From positions 12,738,106 to 12,802,105 of the forward strand of contig NW_004955459.1 of assembly GCF_000276665.1 (NCBI RefSeq): DNA of 64,000 nucleotides, in the 5' to 3' direction. The position numbers and the translations under genes were made by a program. Origin of the DNA: Chinchilla lanigera (taxonomy: Eukaryota > Chordata > Mammalia > Rodentia > Chinchillidae). Below the pieces are notes generated by a model. The model saw nothing but the letters and a program-made list of their open reading frames with translations. It ran no database searches and had not been told where the DNA came from. This document shows, in pieces, positions 46,199 through 57,060 of the stretch (position 1 is its first letter; every line of letters begins with the position of its first letter).

Positions 46199-47064
46199 CT
46201 TTAGCTTTATCCATCTAAAATTGAACAAACAAGGGAAGAAAATTACCTGTTTTGTTTGTGATTTTTCCCTTTATTAATTGGTGTTCTGTCAGGAAAACTT
46301 GAGCCAGGCTAGTGAACATTGTTTGCATGTACTGGAAAAGCTGCAGGAGAAAAGGAGGCAGGGAATTAACTCACCTAGTGATATCTACAATAAACATCAG
46401 CCATCTACCCCTCCTTTCAGCAGAATGAATTAAAATAAGAAGGACTAATGTTTAGCTCTATGGGCCATCCTGGAGCTAGCAAAGCAGAGCATACAGAGTT
46501 CTGTGATTAAAACTAGAAATTCTTAACAGATGTTCACATCCAGAAATGCTACCAGTTGCAAAAAGAGAAGTGACTTGTCCCATTGTCCTACCATTTCATC
46601 TCCCATCAGTGTCTCTTATTGGCAGAGATTATTAAAAAGCCAGCTGTCCATGGAGCCTGGGAAATGCAGTCCGAGTTTTCTTAGCCTCAGCATTAAAGGA
46701 CAAAGGAATTGGATGTGGGGTTTGAAAACCAAAGGCTTATTACTGGGATATTGTCTGTTACAGTGATTAGAACTTGTAAAACTCCTATCATGGTTAATAT
46801 TCTTGATGATTTGCAAGTTGCATGAATCTGTGGTTGGGCACCTGCTAAACATGTTAGGATGCTGTGCCTGCTCATTTTTATATTGGTACATGTTTGCAGT
46901 CCGTGCAGTTCACAGTCAGCTTGGTAAGTGGATATGTGCACATAATACAGCTTGATTCCTCTTCCCTCCCACCTCCTCTAAATTCCCTTTCCCCATTTTC
47001 CTTTTGCTGATATTATTAATCTTATTCTTATTTGTGACCCACAATATTTACATGTAATTTTTTG
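45603..47064. other. No gene recognised
   Basis: Unassigned DNA apart from the TG microsatellite at 46169. A polypyrimidine stretch at 46953-47010 could be an L1 tail remnant. The frames at 46530-46941 are incidental. Confidence 0.45.
46169..46197. repeat. (TG)n microsatellite
   Basis: About 14 uninterrupted TG units. Confidence 0.95.
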
Positions 47065-47065
47065 T

Positions 47066-47233
47066 AGCTGTGCATGGTGGCACAGTTCCTTAATCACAGC
47101 ACTTGGGAGGCTGAGGCAGGAGGATTACTGCAAGTTCAAGACCAGCCTGAGTGACAAAGTGAGTCGCAGCCAGCCTGAAGTACGTGGTGAGAGCCTGTCT
47201 CAAAAAAAAACAAAAAACAAAAAACAAAAAAAG
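47066..47233 (+). mobile_element. B1 SINE
   Basis: AGCTGTGCATGGTGGCACAG start, CACTTGGGAGGCTGAGGCAGG core, repeated AGCCAGCCTGA-like piece and a (CA5)n tail. Confidence 0.92.
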
Positions 47234-47632
47234 TTGTCAGTTTCTCTTCTTGTTTCTGATATTCCAGTTATGAAGATATGATTATTTGATATGCTGTACT
47301 TTAGATTCTTTTTCAATTTTTACTTTCTTTTTGTTTCTAATTGGTTGGTTACTGCTGACTTATCTACAGGCTCATTTATATTTTCTTTGAATAATGTTCA
47401 CTGAGCAGCCCTTGGAAGGCATGAGTCACATAAGTGTGTTTTTCTTTGTTTTCATTTCCATTTCTTCTAGCTTTGATATCTATGAGACATCTGATCTTGC
47501 CTGGTTGCTACCTTTACACGGCAGCCTTTATATAGTCAGTCATATTTATTTTAAATTTACTGTGAAGTGGTTGAAGGTCTTTATTATATCTGAATTTTTT
47601 TTTGTGTAGTTGATTATTTTGTCTCAGCACTA

Positions 47633-47633
47633 T

Positions 47634-47683
<50 letters not shown>

Positions 47684-47715
47684 TTTCTTCTTTCTTTCTT
47701 TCTTGTTTTTTCTTT
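47633..47715. repeat. (TTTC)n microsatellite
   Basis: About 20 CTTT units with few interruptions. The minus frame made of KERKKERK-like repeats is a by-product. Confidence 0.95.
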
Positions 47716-47766
47716 CTTTTGTCCTTTCATGTGATTTATAATCTTTTTTCTTTAAATCTAGACCAC

Positions 47767-47840
47767 TTAGGAAGGAGATACAGTCCAATGCTAGAGTGCT
47801 TGCTTGGTATATGTGAGGCCCAGTGTTTGAGCCCCAGGAC

Positions 47841-47842
<2 letters not shown>
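47767..47842 (+). mobile_element. ID-like tRNA SINE, diverged, followed by (CA)n
   Basis: AGGAAGGAGATACAGTCC... AGAGTGCTTGCTTGG... GAGCCCCAGGAC follows the ID body. The tail has become a CA microsatellite. Confidence 0.72.

Positions 47843-47880
<38 letters not shown>
47842..47880. repeat. (CA)n microsatellite
   Basis: About 19 CA units directly attached to the SINE tail. Confidence 0.95.
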
Positions 47881-47882
<2 letters not shown>

Positions 47883-48533
47883 CACACAAATAAAATAAAT
47901 AAACAATCTAATATAGGCCTCTTGTATCGGAAAGTACTTGTTGTGATAAAAAGATTTGGGGCCTGGATATGGGCAGGACTTGTTTTCTGCTATGCCTTTA
48001 GCATGGGTGCTTAGTTTAATTTATTCAAAATATTCGTTGTGGTACTTGATACCTAACATTGTCATAGTTGCCCTCAGCACACTCTAATATTCAGACTTCT
48101 AAAATGATGCTTCCTGTTCAGTGTAGGAGCTGTATTTCCAGAGGATTTTTCTCAATGTCTGTTCCACCCTGGTCTTTAGTTTTTCCTTTGTCATTATATC
48201 TAAGTGGAGCCTTCTTTCACCCTATCACAACCTATCTTTGTCTGTCTTTCCTTTATTCATTCAACACAATTTGGTAGGTGTATGTTCTCCATATGGCAGG
48301 GCAAGGACTTTTTTTATATTTTTATACTTGAAGAATTAACATTTTTATCCCACAAATCTTTACAAATAATGTGCCTAGTTATCAAAAGTAGGAAAGCATT
48401 TTTGGGAATTTGATATGAATTAAATTTAATTCAGAAATTAATTTGCTATGAACACAATTTTAAATACTGTATTCAATAGTGTGGCATAGGAAAAAGGTGT
48501 TCATTGTTTTGTTTTGTTTTGTTGTATTTTGTT

Positions 48534-48609
48534 TTTGGTACTGGGAATCAAACTCTGGACCTCCTGCTTGCCAGGCAAGCACTGTACTGCTGAGATACAT
48601 CCCCAGCCC
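48534..48609 (-). mobile_element. ID-type SINE, antisense
   Basis: GGTACTGGGAATCAAACTC ... GCTGAGATACATCCCCAGCCC-type body preceded by a TTTTG-rich tail. Confidence 0.85.
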
Positions 48610-48619
48610 TTTTATTTAT

Positions 48620-49160
48620 TTATTAATTTATTTGCATTCACTATTTTGTCCTGAGCTGACATTTTATACTAAGCTTCTGTATAAATAGATTTATTGTTGA
48701 ATTTTATTGTTTGACATGCTGGTATGTTCCATATGCAAGCTATCATGGAATGAAGATATTTATTGAATAAAGAGAAATAAAAGCAATTAAAACTCACATC
48801 CTTTGTTCATACGAAAAGCCCCAAATAATTTGACTGAAGCCGAATCAATAAAGTAAGGAACTTATGATTTAATATATCAGCTATTGTTGTTAGAAGAAAA
48901 TTAGCTTCTGATTTTTTTCCTGTATATAAGCTTTCACCTTCAATTTGAGCAGAAAAGAAGTATCATCAGTTCAAAAATTCATAAAAATGTATTAACTTCT
49001 ACTATTTTATAGATTCTTTATAATCTTTAAATTACATATATTTTGAAATTTTAAATTATGCAGGTATCAGTCTAGTTTAGCAGTGTGCTCTAATTTTGAC
49101 TTTGTCATTATTTATTCTAAATTCTGTGCCAGCTAATTGTGCATTATTGAAAAATATTAC
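48620..49160. other. No gene recognised
   Basis: AT-rich unassigned DNA. Confidence 0.5.
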
Positions 49161-49164
49161 TCAT

Positions 49165-49545
49165 AGCTTCCACTAGAGTTTGAATCTGCATTTTCGCCAA
49201 TGGTGTCCGCATCGGAGGTCTGTAGCCAACCTCTTGGGAGGTGGTAGAACTGTTAGAGGGTGAGGTTATTAGTATTCTTCAGGTTGTGAATGCATACCCT
49301 TGAAAAGGATTGTGGGAGCCTGGTGCTTTCCTCTTGCTCTCTTTCTCTCAAATCGTGGCCATGGAGGAAGTGAGCAGTTGTGCCTCACCGGGAGCTCCTG
49401 CTGCACTGTGCCATCCACCTCGCTGGAGACCTGAAAACCATGGGTCTGCCCAGCTGTGGACTCGGAACTCCCAAACTATGAACCAAATAAAGCTTTTGGT
49501 AGATGATTATCTCAGGAATTTTGGAGTAGTAATGGAAAGTTAGTA
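49165..49545 (+). mobile_element. MaLR-like LTR
   Basis: The GAGTTTGAATCTGC start, GGTGGTAGAACTGTTAGAGG block, GC-richer CATGGAGGAAGTGAGCAG region and AAACTATGAACCAAATAAAGC (poly(A) signal, 49474-49494) follow the order of MaLR LTRs. The frame at 49310-49543 is a by-product. Confidence 0.68.
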
Positions 49546-49549
49546 TAAC

Positions 49550-51120
49550 TTCAGTTATTTAAGAAAAGTCAACAAATATAACTAAACCTGTACTTACACT
49601 TTAATCACTATAACAATCTGAACCTCACTCTGAGTGTCATGGAGACCTGGAAATCCATAGATCAAAGCTTATATATCTCTTCTTACATCCATCGAGAATT
49701 ACATTTTGAACTATTGACCTAATAGTTTGCCCTGTGTGATGTACTGCTACTCTAAATCCAGTGTCTTAAACTTCAATGTTTTCTTTTATGGACTTCAGAA
49801 AACCTTTATTTCAAACTTTTCTACTTATTAGGATAGTAGTAGCAATCTTGAATTTTGGGACTGGATTTAATACAATTTCTAGCCACTAATGACTATAAGC
49901 TTTCTTTTCTATGAATTAACAGAACTTGACCAAATTTTGCTATTCCTAGAAAAATCTTTACTAAATTTCTGCTTTGAATTGTGATACAAAAATGCAGTTC
50001 TGTTATACTTTTTATATATTTATATTATCATTCATTGATTCATTAATATGTTGTCAAATTCAGTTTTCTATACACTATAATGTTATCTATCTATTTAACT
50101 GGTGTTACTTTTCTAAGTCAGTCACTAAGAAAATGGAACTGGTATGCATCCTGAGCTCAGAGATCTTGGCATTCTAGTGGAAAGATCAGTATGAAATAGT
50201 TACCTGGTGAGTAATCACACTTGCCATACAAGAAATTCCAAGACCTTACCTCATTCTTAGAACTCTCTTTAGCCCTTTCCAAAGGTCTCATAGCAGAGGG
50301 GTTTACATTCCACTTAATACCAGTGTTTTGTCTAATTTTAAATTATTGAATACTATTTACTTCACTGCATTTTCATTAATGACACTCAACTCTGAATATC
50401 CACAGTTCCTGGAACTAAAAGGAATGCTGTGAATTTAAACTATAAAACTGGGAAATGTATGTTTTATCTGAAAAAGACTGTTTTTAAATTTCTTTTGGCT
50501 TTATTTTTCTGCTGTTTTCATTGTTTGTATTCTTCACTACTAAGAAATTATAAAGTTGTCACGCTGCCCTATAATTATTCACTAACATAATGTGACACAT
50601 ATTGGAGTATTTTATTGCATGTTAGGAGAACAACAATAAAATGAAGCGTGGTGCATGGTAAACAAGTCCAGGAATTAGTCCAGTTAATTCTCCCATCCTC
50701 TTTAGAAATGCATGATGTAGGTGAGCATTTAGAATAAACAGACCCTGCCTAACGCATTGTGACAGTCTTTCTTGTCCTTTCTGTTGCTATTTTGTCTTAT
50801 TTTGCTTTTTGAAATTTATAGAAGATTTGACTAACATTACAAAATGAAAATAATATATATATATATATATATAATTTCATTGCTTGATAATTTTCTTAAT
50901 CATACTGGGATATAGCCCCAATTCAAATTATCTACAAAGAATGGCTATGTGTTATCACTGAAGGTAACCTAGGCAAAGACCACATAGTTAGAGAGCAGAT
51001 GTATGATTTTCTTCTGTAATTTGATTTTATTGAATTAGTTTTACAGGTCCCAAAGACTTAAAGTAGTAACAGTTTCAGTACACCATCAGATATCAGCAAT
51101 AGAGTTACCTCAGCTATTCA
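49550..51120. other. No gene recognised
   Basis: AT-rich unassigned DNA with the (TA)n tract at 50853. Confidence 0.5.
50853..50872. repeat. (TA)n microsatellite
   Basis: About ten TA units. Confidence 0.9.
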
Positions 51121-51124
51121 TATA

Positions 51125-51545
51125 TATATTTATATTTTGGGTTCCTTCTTTCTTCTTTCTTCTTTCTTCTTTCTTCTTTCCCTCATTCCAGTTGTTCCTT
51201 CCTTTGAGCAGTTTCTTTCCCTTTCCTATCATCTATTGTACATTTTGAGTTTTACCTAGGCTTTCCGGTTCCCACACCAAGGAGGCAATATGATGTTTAC
51301 CCATTTGGGTTCAATTTATTTCATTTATGAATATGGTCTCTAGTTGCATCCATTTACCTACAAAAGCTTCAAGATTATCTTTTTTAATAGCTGAGTAATA
51401 CTCCATTGTATAAAAATATCACATCTTTTTTATCCATTCCTCAGTGGATGGGCATCTGTGTTGTTACCAAGATTTAACTATAACAAATTATGCTACTATA
51501 AACATGGATGCACATATATCGCTGTGGTATAGGTAACAATATGGA
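51125..51545 (-). mobile_element. LINE-1 3' end, antisense
   Basis: A TTCTTTC tandem run (51144-51180) and pyrimidine-rich UTR, then GGTCTCTAGTTGCATCCATTTACC, TAATACTCCATTGTATAAA and TCCTCAGTGGATGGGCATC, the antisense ORF2 end. It matches the blocks at 230-345. Confidence 0.88.
51144..51180. repeat. (TTCTTTC)n tandem repeat
   Basis: About five 7-bp units in the L1 polypyrimidine tract. Confidence 0.85.
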
Positions 51546-52289
51546 ATGGAATTACAATGGTGAACTCCTACCATCCTGTCTAGTGAAACTCTGTATTATG
51601 TCTACTGTTTTATTGAAGAATTATTTTCTTATTCCCTATAATGGTTTGAGCAATCTTTCATTCTTACATGGGTTAATCTAAGCAATGTAGTTGAGGATAG
51701 TGATATGTAAGGTAACAACCACTGTTGATTTGTATTACTTTGTCTTGAGACTGTATCACCTTGAATGTTCCTGCTTTGATTTGTTTATGTCTGTGATACT
51801 GGTATGCTGCTACGGTTATATTTCTTTGTTTGTATCTCATTTACTACTCTCTGTAAAATAAAAAAAGTAGTAGCAGTTTTATTTGCAGATAGCTCAGTAA
51901 TTAGTTATTCTCAAAAGAGGAGTGAATCAGTTTCACAAATGGTAAGATTCAGAAACTTACCTAGCATTGGTGAAGTAACTATTCTTTTCCACATCTGAAA
52001 ATAATCCTGAGGGAGTAAAAATGGGATCTTTAAAAAGATGGATGTTTATGGAATTGATGATAGATTGGCAAAGTAGTTACTTAGATGCAGCCAGCAGTAT
52101 TGATTAACTGCTATTGCTTTGCTTATCTAAATTCACATAAAGAAAAAGCCAAATCATGTGTTAAAGTTGATCTTGCTTTCTCGGAGGTCTTCAAATATAA
52201 ACAGGCGCTGATCTACCAACAAAGTAGCCCATACAAATATAAATATATTTTGTTACCATTTCTGGTGTGCTTCTCTGCCCCTCACTAAT
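51546..52289. other. No gene recognised
   Basis: Unassigned DNA with no visible structure. Confidence 0.5.
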
Positions 52290-52690
52290 AAGCTCATTAA
52301 ACGATCACTTTATTGAAGTTTCATATAAAGCTTTTCTCGAAGTAACTAAACAGCATCTAAGGAAGTTAGCTGTATCTTTGATCTCTAGCCCATGTAGAAG
52401 GGACATATCAATTAAAATTAACCAAAATTTGCCATGAAAATAGTAATTGAAGTCATATTATTTGTGGCTTCCATAATCAAAGTTTGGTCAATAACTGTAA
52501 ACTTCAAAGAATTAAACAATGACAATAACATAGGAATAAATTAGTATCTTTCCCAGATAATTTCCGCAGGATGTTGGTCAAGCTTATGTGAAGTACTGAT
52601 GTTGTGTCTGGTGTCAATAAACTGATTTTGATTTATTGCAGTCATTAATCAGGTCATTTAAGCAATAAATTCCTTCATAACGTATCAAAA
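52290..52690. promoter_or_regulatory. Repeat-free block with clustered TCF/LEF-like motifs (candidate)
   Basis: No repeat signature is seen. ATCTTTGAT lies at 52374-52382, AATCAAAGT at 52475-52483, and TTCAAAGAA near 52503. The first two are good TCF/LEF matches in opposite orientations about 100 bases apart. The motifs are short and the region is AT-rich, so this is only a candidate for a conserved regulatory element. Confidence 0.2.
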
Positions 52691-53805
52691 AAACCCACAC
52701 ATCCCTATGAAGAGAATGTGTAGAAGAAGTGTAAAATCAGACTTTTTATCATAAAAATATGTGTGAGGATAACACTCTAATTGCAGACATATGCAATCAT
52801 TGTTTTTCAAAATTTGTTAACACTAAGAAAGAGATTTCATGTAATTATGGCAAATGTAGTTTGATAAATAAAAAAATAAAAGCATGAAGATTCCAAGCAA
52901 AAATAAATGGTAATCATTTTGGGAATAATGGATTTTATTTTGAATATATTATCTGTAGTGTAAAACCACATCAGCAGCCTGCATATTATTCATAAAACCC
53001 CTATATTTCTTGTTTTTCACTCTTATTTTTTTACACATATTTCTATGGTATGTAAATAATTTTCTTGAATTGTTTTTGAATTTGGGGCTATTCATGTATT
53101 GAAGTACTAATAAAATAGCTAGGGTATGATTTTCTTATTATTGACTTTTTCCCTGATTGTTTCGTTTGCCAATGTGTATTAAATACCGAACATCATTAGG
53201 TTCCATTAAGCTCATAGTTAGAGAATTTTTAGTGTATGAATGCCTATGTCATGTATGTATGTGTGTGTGTGCATGTGTGTGTGTTTATATGTGTTTATGT
53301 GTGTGTATGTGTGTGCCTGGGTATGCTGATTAAATCCTTCTGGCAGGATAAAGATATTTCAGCTACTCAAATACAAAGATTTAGTTAACTTGTAAGAATT
53401 ATTCTCTACCCATAAAAATGTGTGTCTTATAGTAAAAACCTAATTTAATGAGTTAGGTCTAATAGTTATCTTGCATATTTGTTCAATCAGAATATCATAA
53501 GACTGGAAATAAAAATCCTGAATACAACTTGAAGAAACTGCAAGAATATATCTTCTAAGATTGATACTAATAAAATCAGTAGAAGAGGGCTCAAAATAGC
53601 AATTCTCTGGTATAGCCTTCTTAATTGGTTGCCAAAGAAAGAGGAATGCTCACTACAATAATTCATCCAAGAGTGTAATGTTGTAACAGATCCCTATAGA
53701 AAGGAAAACTGAATTAAAACAAATAAGCATATGTCACGTGGCATTGTACATTTTGTAAGGAATAGGGTGTTCTGTGTAGGTAGAATAATTTCCAGCTTTT
53801 GAATA
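52691..53805. other. No gene recognised; contains interrupted (TG)n
   Basis: An interrupted TG/TGTA microsatellite lies at 53254-53318. The remainder is AT-rich. Confidence 0.5.
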
Positions 53806-54160
53806 GATGCCATTATGGTTTTATCTGAAATGTCCCCCAGAAGGCCCAGGTTTTCAGAGGTGGGCCACTGTGGAGTGGATTAATCCTTTGATGAGCTGCT
53901 TAGCTGATGGTCTGCAGGGAGGTAGGTCTAGTAGGAAGTGGGTCCCATGGAGCAGGGCTGTGGAGAGTACAGCTGTTCTCTAGCTTTTCCTGGCTGCTGA
54001 AGACTGTCAGCTTTCCTGTGCTTTGTCCTTCTGCTATGATGTTTCTGTGTAGGAGTCAGCCAATTGTGGAATGAAACCACAAGCCATAATAAATCGTTTC
54101 TGCTTTAAATTGTGCTTGTCAAATATTTTGTCTCAGCAAAGGAACAACTGACTAATGATG
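53806..54160 (+). mobile_element. MaLR-like LTR
   Basis: TGCCATTATGGTTTTATCTG start, GATTAATCCTTTGATGAGC middle, CACAAGCCATAATAAATCG poly(A) region (54078-54096) and a GGAACAACTGACTAATGATG end. The full-length layout of a MaLR LTR is preserved. Confidence 0.78.
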
Positions 54161-54170
54161 CTCTGATTCT

Positions 54171-54213
54171 TTTCTTTCAAGGTGGTATAGGGGATTGAAT
54201 CTAGGGCCTCTCA
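54171..54213 (-). mobile_element. tRNA-derived SINE fragment cut by the assembly gap
   Basis: TTTCTTTCAAGGTGGTATAGGGG followed by GATTGAATCTAGGGCCTCTCA looks like the start of an antisense ID-class SINE. The rest lies in the gap. Confidence 0.5.
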
Positions 54214-54938
54214 NNNNNNNNNNNNNNNNNNNNNNNNNNNNNNNNNNNNNNNNNNNNNNNNNNNNNNNNNNNNNNNNNNNNNNNNNNNNNNNNNNNNNNN
54301 NNNNNNNNNNNNNNNNNNNNNNNNNNNNNNNNNNNNNNNNNNNNNNNNNNNNNNNNNNNNNNNNNNNNNNNNNNNNNNNNNNNNNNNNNNNNNNNNNNNN
54401 NNNNNNNNNNNNNNNNNNNNNNNNNNNNNNNNNNNNNNNNNNNNNNNNNNNNNNNNNNNNNNNNNNNNNNNNNNNNNNNNNNNNNNNNNNNNNNNNNNNN
54501 NNNNNNNNNNNNNNNNNNNNNNNNNNNNNNNNNNNNNNNNNNNNNNNNNNNNNNNNNNNNNNNNNNNNNNNNNNNNNNNNNNNNNNNNNNNNNNNNNNNN
54601 NNNNNNNNNNNNNNNNNNNNNNNNNNNNNNNNNNNNNNNNNNNNNNNNNNNNNNNNNNNNNNNNNNNNNNNNNNNNNNNNNNNNNNNNNNNNNNNNNNNN
54701 NNNNNNNNNNNNNNNNNNNNNNNNNNNNNNNNNNNNNNNNNNNNNNNNNNNNNNNNNNNNNNNNNNNNNNNNNNNNNNNNNNNNNNNNNNNNNNNNNNNN
54801 NNNNNNNNNNNNNNNNNNNNNNNNNNNNNNNNNNNNNNNNNNNNNNNNNNNNNNNNNNNNNNNNNNNNNNNNNNNNNNNNNNNNNNNNNNNNNNNNNNNN
54901 NNNNNNNNNNNNNNNNNNNNNNNNNNNNNNNNNNNNNN
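54214..54938. other. Assembly gap (725 N)
   Basis: An uninterrupted run of N. Frames crossing it are meaningless. It begins inside a SINE and ends inside an LTR-like repeat, which suggests the gap is repetitive sequence. Confidence 0.99.
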
Positions 54939-55055
54939 TCAGCACACTTCCCCATACAACTCTCTGGCTGACCGTGGTAAGCCAATCTTGTAATTTCTTA
55001 TAATTTGTATATCCTGAGTTATATCTGTTTCTCCAGTAAAACCCTGACTGATACA
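54939..55055 (+). mobile_element. LTR-like repeat, family X, 3' end
   Basis: GTAAGCCAATCTTGTAATTTCTTATAATTTGTATAT-type sequence followed by GTTTCTCCAGTAAAACCCTGAC matches 7195-7285. The 5' part is hidden in the gap. Confidence 0.65.
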
Positions 55056-55425
55056 GTACACTTACAGGATCAAAGGTAGGGAGAATTCATGATGGCTTTG
55101 TGTGTGCTGAAGAACCAAAGGATTCAGTAGCTGCTCAGGTCAAAAACCTGGGAACTGCAGAACATTCATACCACAATCACTGGTATGAATCTGCTTTGGA
55201 ATGCTAAAGAAAATAGAGTCTGATGGCTGAAGGCAGCACCAGCAGCAAAACATGCACCAGCTCAAGTAGAAAGGAACTTCTACAGCTCAGTAGACCTCCT
55301 CTTTTTTTTCGTTTTCATTCCATGCATGCTGCAAGACTTTGGAAGGTGTGCTCCCCATTGGGGTAGGTCTGCCCTTTCAGTTTACTGGTCTATAGGGCAG
55401 ACATCTCTGGGTGCAAACCTAAAGA
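55056..55425 (-). mobile_element. LTR-like repeat, family X, antisense partial copy
   Basis: CTTACAGGATCAAAGGTAGG corresponds to the block at 33187. TTTCATTCCATGC...GGTAGGTCTGCCC...TTTACTGGTCT parallels 33475-33550. It sits between two plus-oriented pieces of the same family. Confidence 0.5.
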
Positions 55426-55460
55426 CCATCATGAATTCTCCCCACCTTTGATCCTGTAAG
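55061..55460. repeat. Near-perfect inverted repeat, 35-bp arms
   Basis: The left arm at 55061-55095 and the right arm at 55426-55460 are reverse complements at 34 of 35 positions, with about 330 bases between. Both arms are the GCTTACAGGATCAAA-type block of LTR family X. Confidence 0.92.
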
Positions 55461-55790
55461 CCTACCTAATATATAAATAAATATGTATTCCATTTACATC
55501 AATATATAAATTTATAAATATATATTTCACTATAGATCCATATATAAATCCATATATATTCTGTTCCTGTAGCCTAGTGGTGGTGAAGCTATGGCCTGTG
55601 TATTGTTTTACTTTTTAGACAAAAGGTGTTAAGGTAAGAATTGTTTTTTCTAAAATAATGCTCAGTATTCTGGTGTAATTGCAGCACTGGCACTCTGTGA
55701 CAACTCAGTATGTTTTGAGTTGTAGTTGTGCCTTCTGCTCTAAAAGGTTCGCCACCACTGCTGCAGAGAACCCTAACTGAGGAACATGAA
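55426..55790 (+). mobile_element. LTR-like repeat, family X, 3' end interrupted by a hAT element
   Basis: CCACCTTTGATCCTGTAAGCC, an AT-rich (TATAAA)n stretch, then CTGTTCCTGTAG[insertion]CTGCAGAGAACCCTAACTG. Removing 55575-55760 restores the terminus seen, reversed, at 33108-33130. Confidence 0.65.
55575..55760. mobile_element. hAT-type miniature element, 186 bp, with terminal inverted repeats
   Basis: The left end (C)TAGTGGTGGTGAAGCTATGG and the right end AAAAGGTTCGCCACCACTG are inverted repeats (CAGTGGTGGCGAA-type). The flanks CTGTAGCC (55567-55574) and CTGCAGAG (55761-55768) agree at 5 of 8 positions, acceptable for an old 8-bp duplication. It is a second copy of the family at 31412-31486, longer and better preserved. 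No coding frame of its own. Confidence 0.62.
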
Positions 55791-56059
55791 TTAGGGGCAT
55801 ACATCTGATAGTGAGAACAGCACAGATCTGTAAGGGTAGGGAAGGATGATTATATAATCTGCAAAACCTAGTGCAAAATCAAAATATGGTGACCTTTATT
55901 CATTAGTGATAAAAGCTTAAGAGTGTGATAGAGAAGTATTAAATCCAGCATAGACCCTTCTAAGGGCAGAGTCAGTGTAGTTAGACACATACACACGTGG
56001 CCCTGGGAAAGCAGAGCAAAAGACAAAGGATTCATATCAAAGCAAGCTTTCATTTCTTT
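55791..56059. other. Short spacer, nothing recognised
   Basis: Unassigned DNA before the L1. Confidence 0.5.
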
Positions 56060-56460
56060 AATAAAATGTGTATATTCCATTTTCGTTCTTATTTACACTT
56101 TCAGTTTCTCATACCAGAAAGACAAGTAATAGTTATATGTGTCTGATTTTGACTGAAATTATGTAGTAGATATTGTGAAGTAGGAAGAACTTTTTCAAAA
56201 GGAAAGGGGAACTAGGGAGAGGACAGTGGGCAAGGAAGGGAAAAAAATGAGAAAAGAAGAACAAAATGAAAACAAAGCTCTGTGCATAAGGAGGGGAAGA
56301 GAGGTTGAAGGGAGAGGAGAAGGGGAGTGAGGAAAAAATCAAGAATAATAAAGAATCAAGAAAAAGAATCAAGATAAGTCACATACAGGTACAAGTATAC
56401 TATGAGGAATGCAATAATTATGTATATCTAAATTGTACCAATAATCTTAATTTAAAAATA
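56060..56460 (+). mobile_element. LINE-1 3' end with inverted 5' segment (twin-primed)
   Basis: 56060-56160 is antisense L1 (TTCTTATTTACACTTTCAG...). From about 56175 the sequence is sense L1 3' UTR (GGAAAGGGGAACTAGGGAG ... TGTACCAATAATCTTAATTT). In the intact order at 27075-27425 these two segments are adjacent. This is the expected product of twin priming during L1 integration. The 56133-56372 minus frame is a by-product. Confidence 0.78.
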
Positions 56461-56479
56461 TATATGCTCTAGCACTAAT

Positions 56480-56930
56480 CAAAGTAAGATTACTATACAG
56501 ATATTACTACAGCCATGTTTATTGCAGCACAATTTACAGTAACTAAGCTATGAAAATAATTGTCCTCACCAACAGATGAATGAATAAAGCAAACGTGGTA
56601 TATGTATATATGGGAATATTATTTAGCCTTAAGATGAGCAAAATCATGTCATTTATTGGAAAACTGATGGAGTTTGTCTTGTTTAGTGTAGTAAGCCAGA
56701 TCCAAAAAGTCAATCATCATGTATTAATTTTTATATGGGCAGTTTAGGAGAAAAAAGAGGAAAAGAAAGAGATGACATGAAAGTAGGGAGAGTTTTAGAG
56801 AAGAAGGAAGTTTGAGAAAGAAGAGTAAAATTTGGGAAATGACAGAAGTATGTACATGTATATATAGCAAAATGAAACCCATTAGTCTGTATGACTAATG
56901 ATTTCACGATGTTTTAACCTTATTTAAGAT
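56480..56930 (+). mobile_element. LINE-1 3' end, sense, older copy
   Basis: CCATGTTTATTGCAGCACAATTTAC, ACCAACAGATGAATGAATAAAGC and TGGGAATATTATTTAGCC are the ORF2 end. A purine-rich UTR follows (56740-56840). It is more diverged than the neighbouring twin-primed copy. Confidence 0.82.
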
Positions 56931-56939
56931 GAACTATTT

Positions 56940-57060
56940 TATAATATTAGCTTGTAGTCTAATTTAGTCTACACAGCAACTAGAATGAAAAGGATATTTT
57001 CATTTTACAAATTCAGGAAGTTTTCTCATACCACAATAAAACTACACTTGGGTTGTATTA
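56940..57060 (-). mobile_element. MIR-like fragment
   Basis: AGTCTACACAGCAACTAGAATG and TTTTCATTTTACAAATTCAGG follow the antisense MIR order weakly. Confidence 0.4.

Noticed and set aside
47630..47887. Frame with KKERKKERK and VCVCVC repeats
   Set aside because: Translation of the (TTTC)n and (CA)n microsatellites.
54152..54985. Frames of 244-277 codons
   Set aside because: They consist almost entirely of X residues from the 725-base assembly gap.
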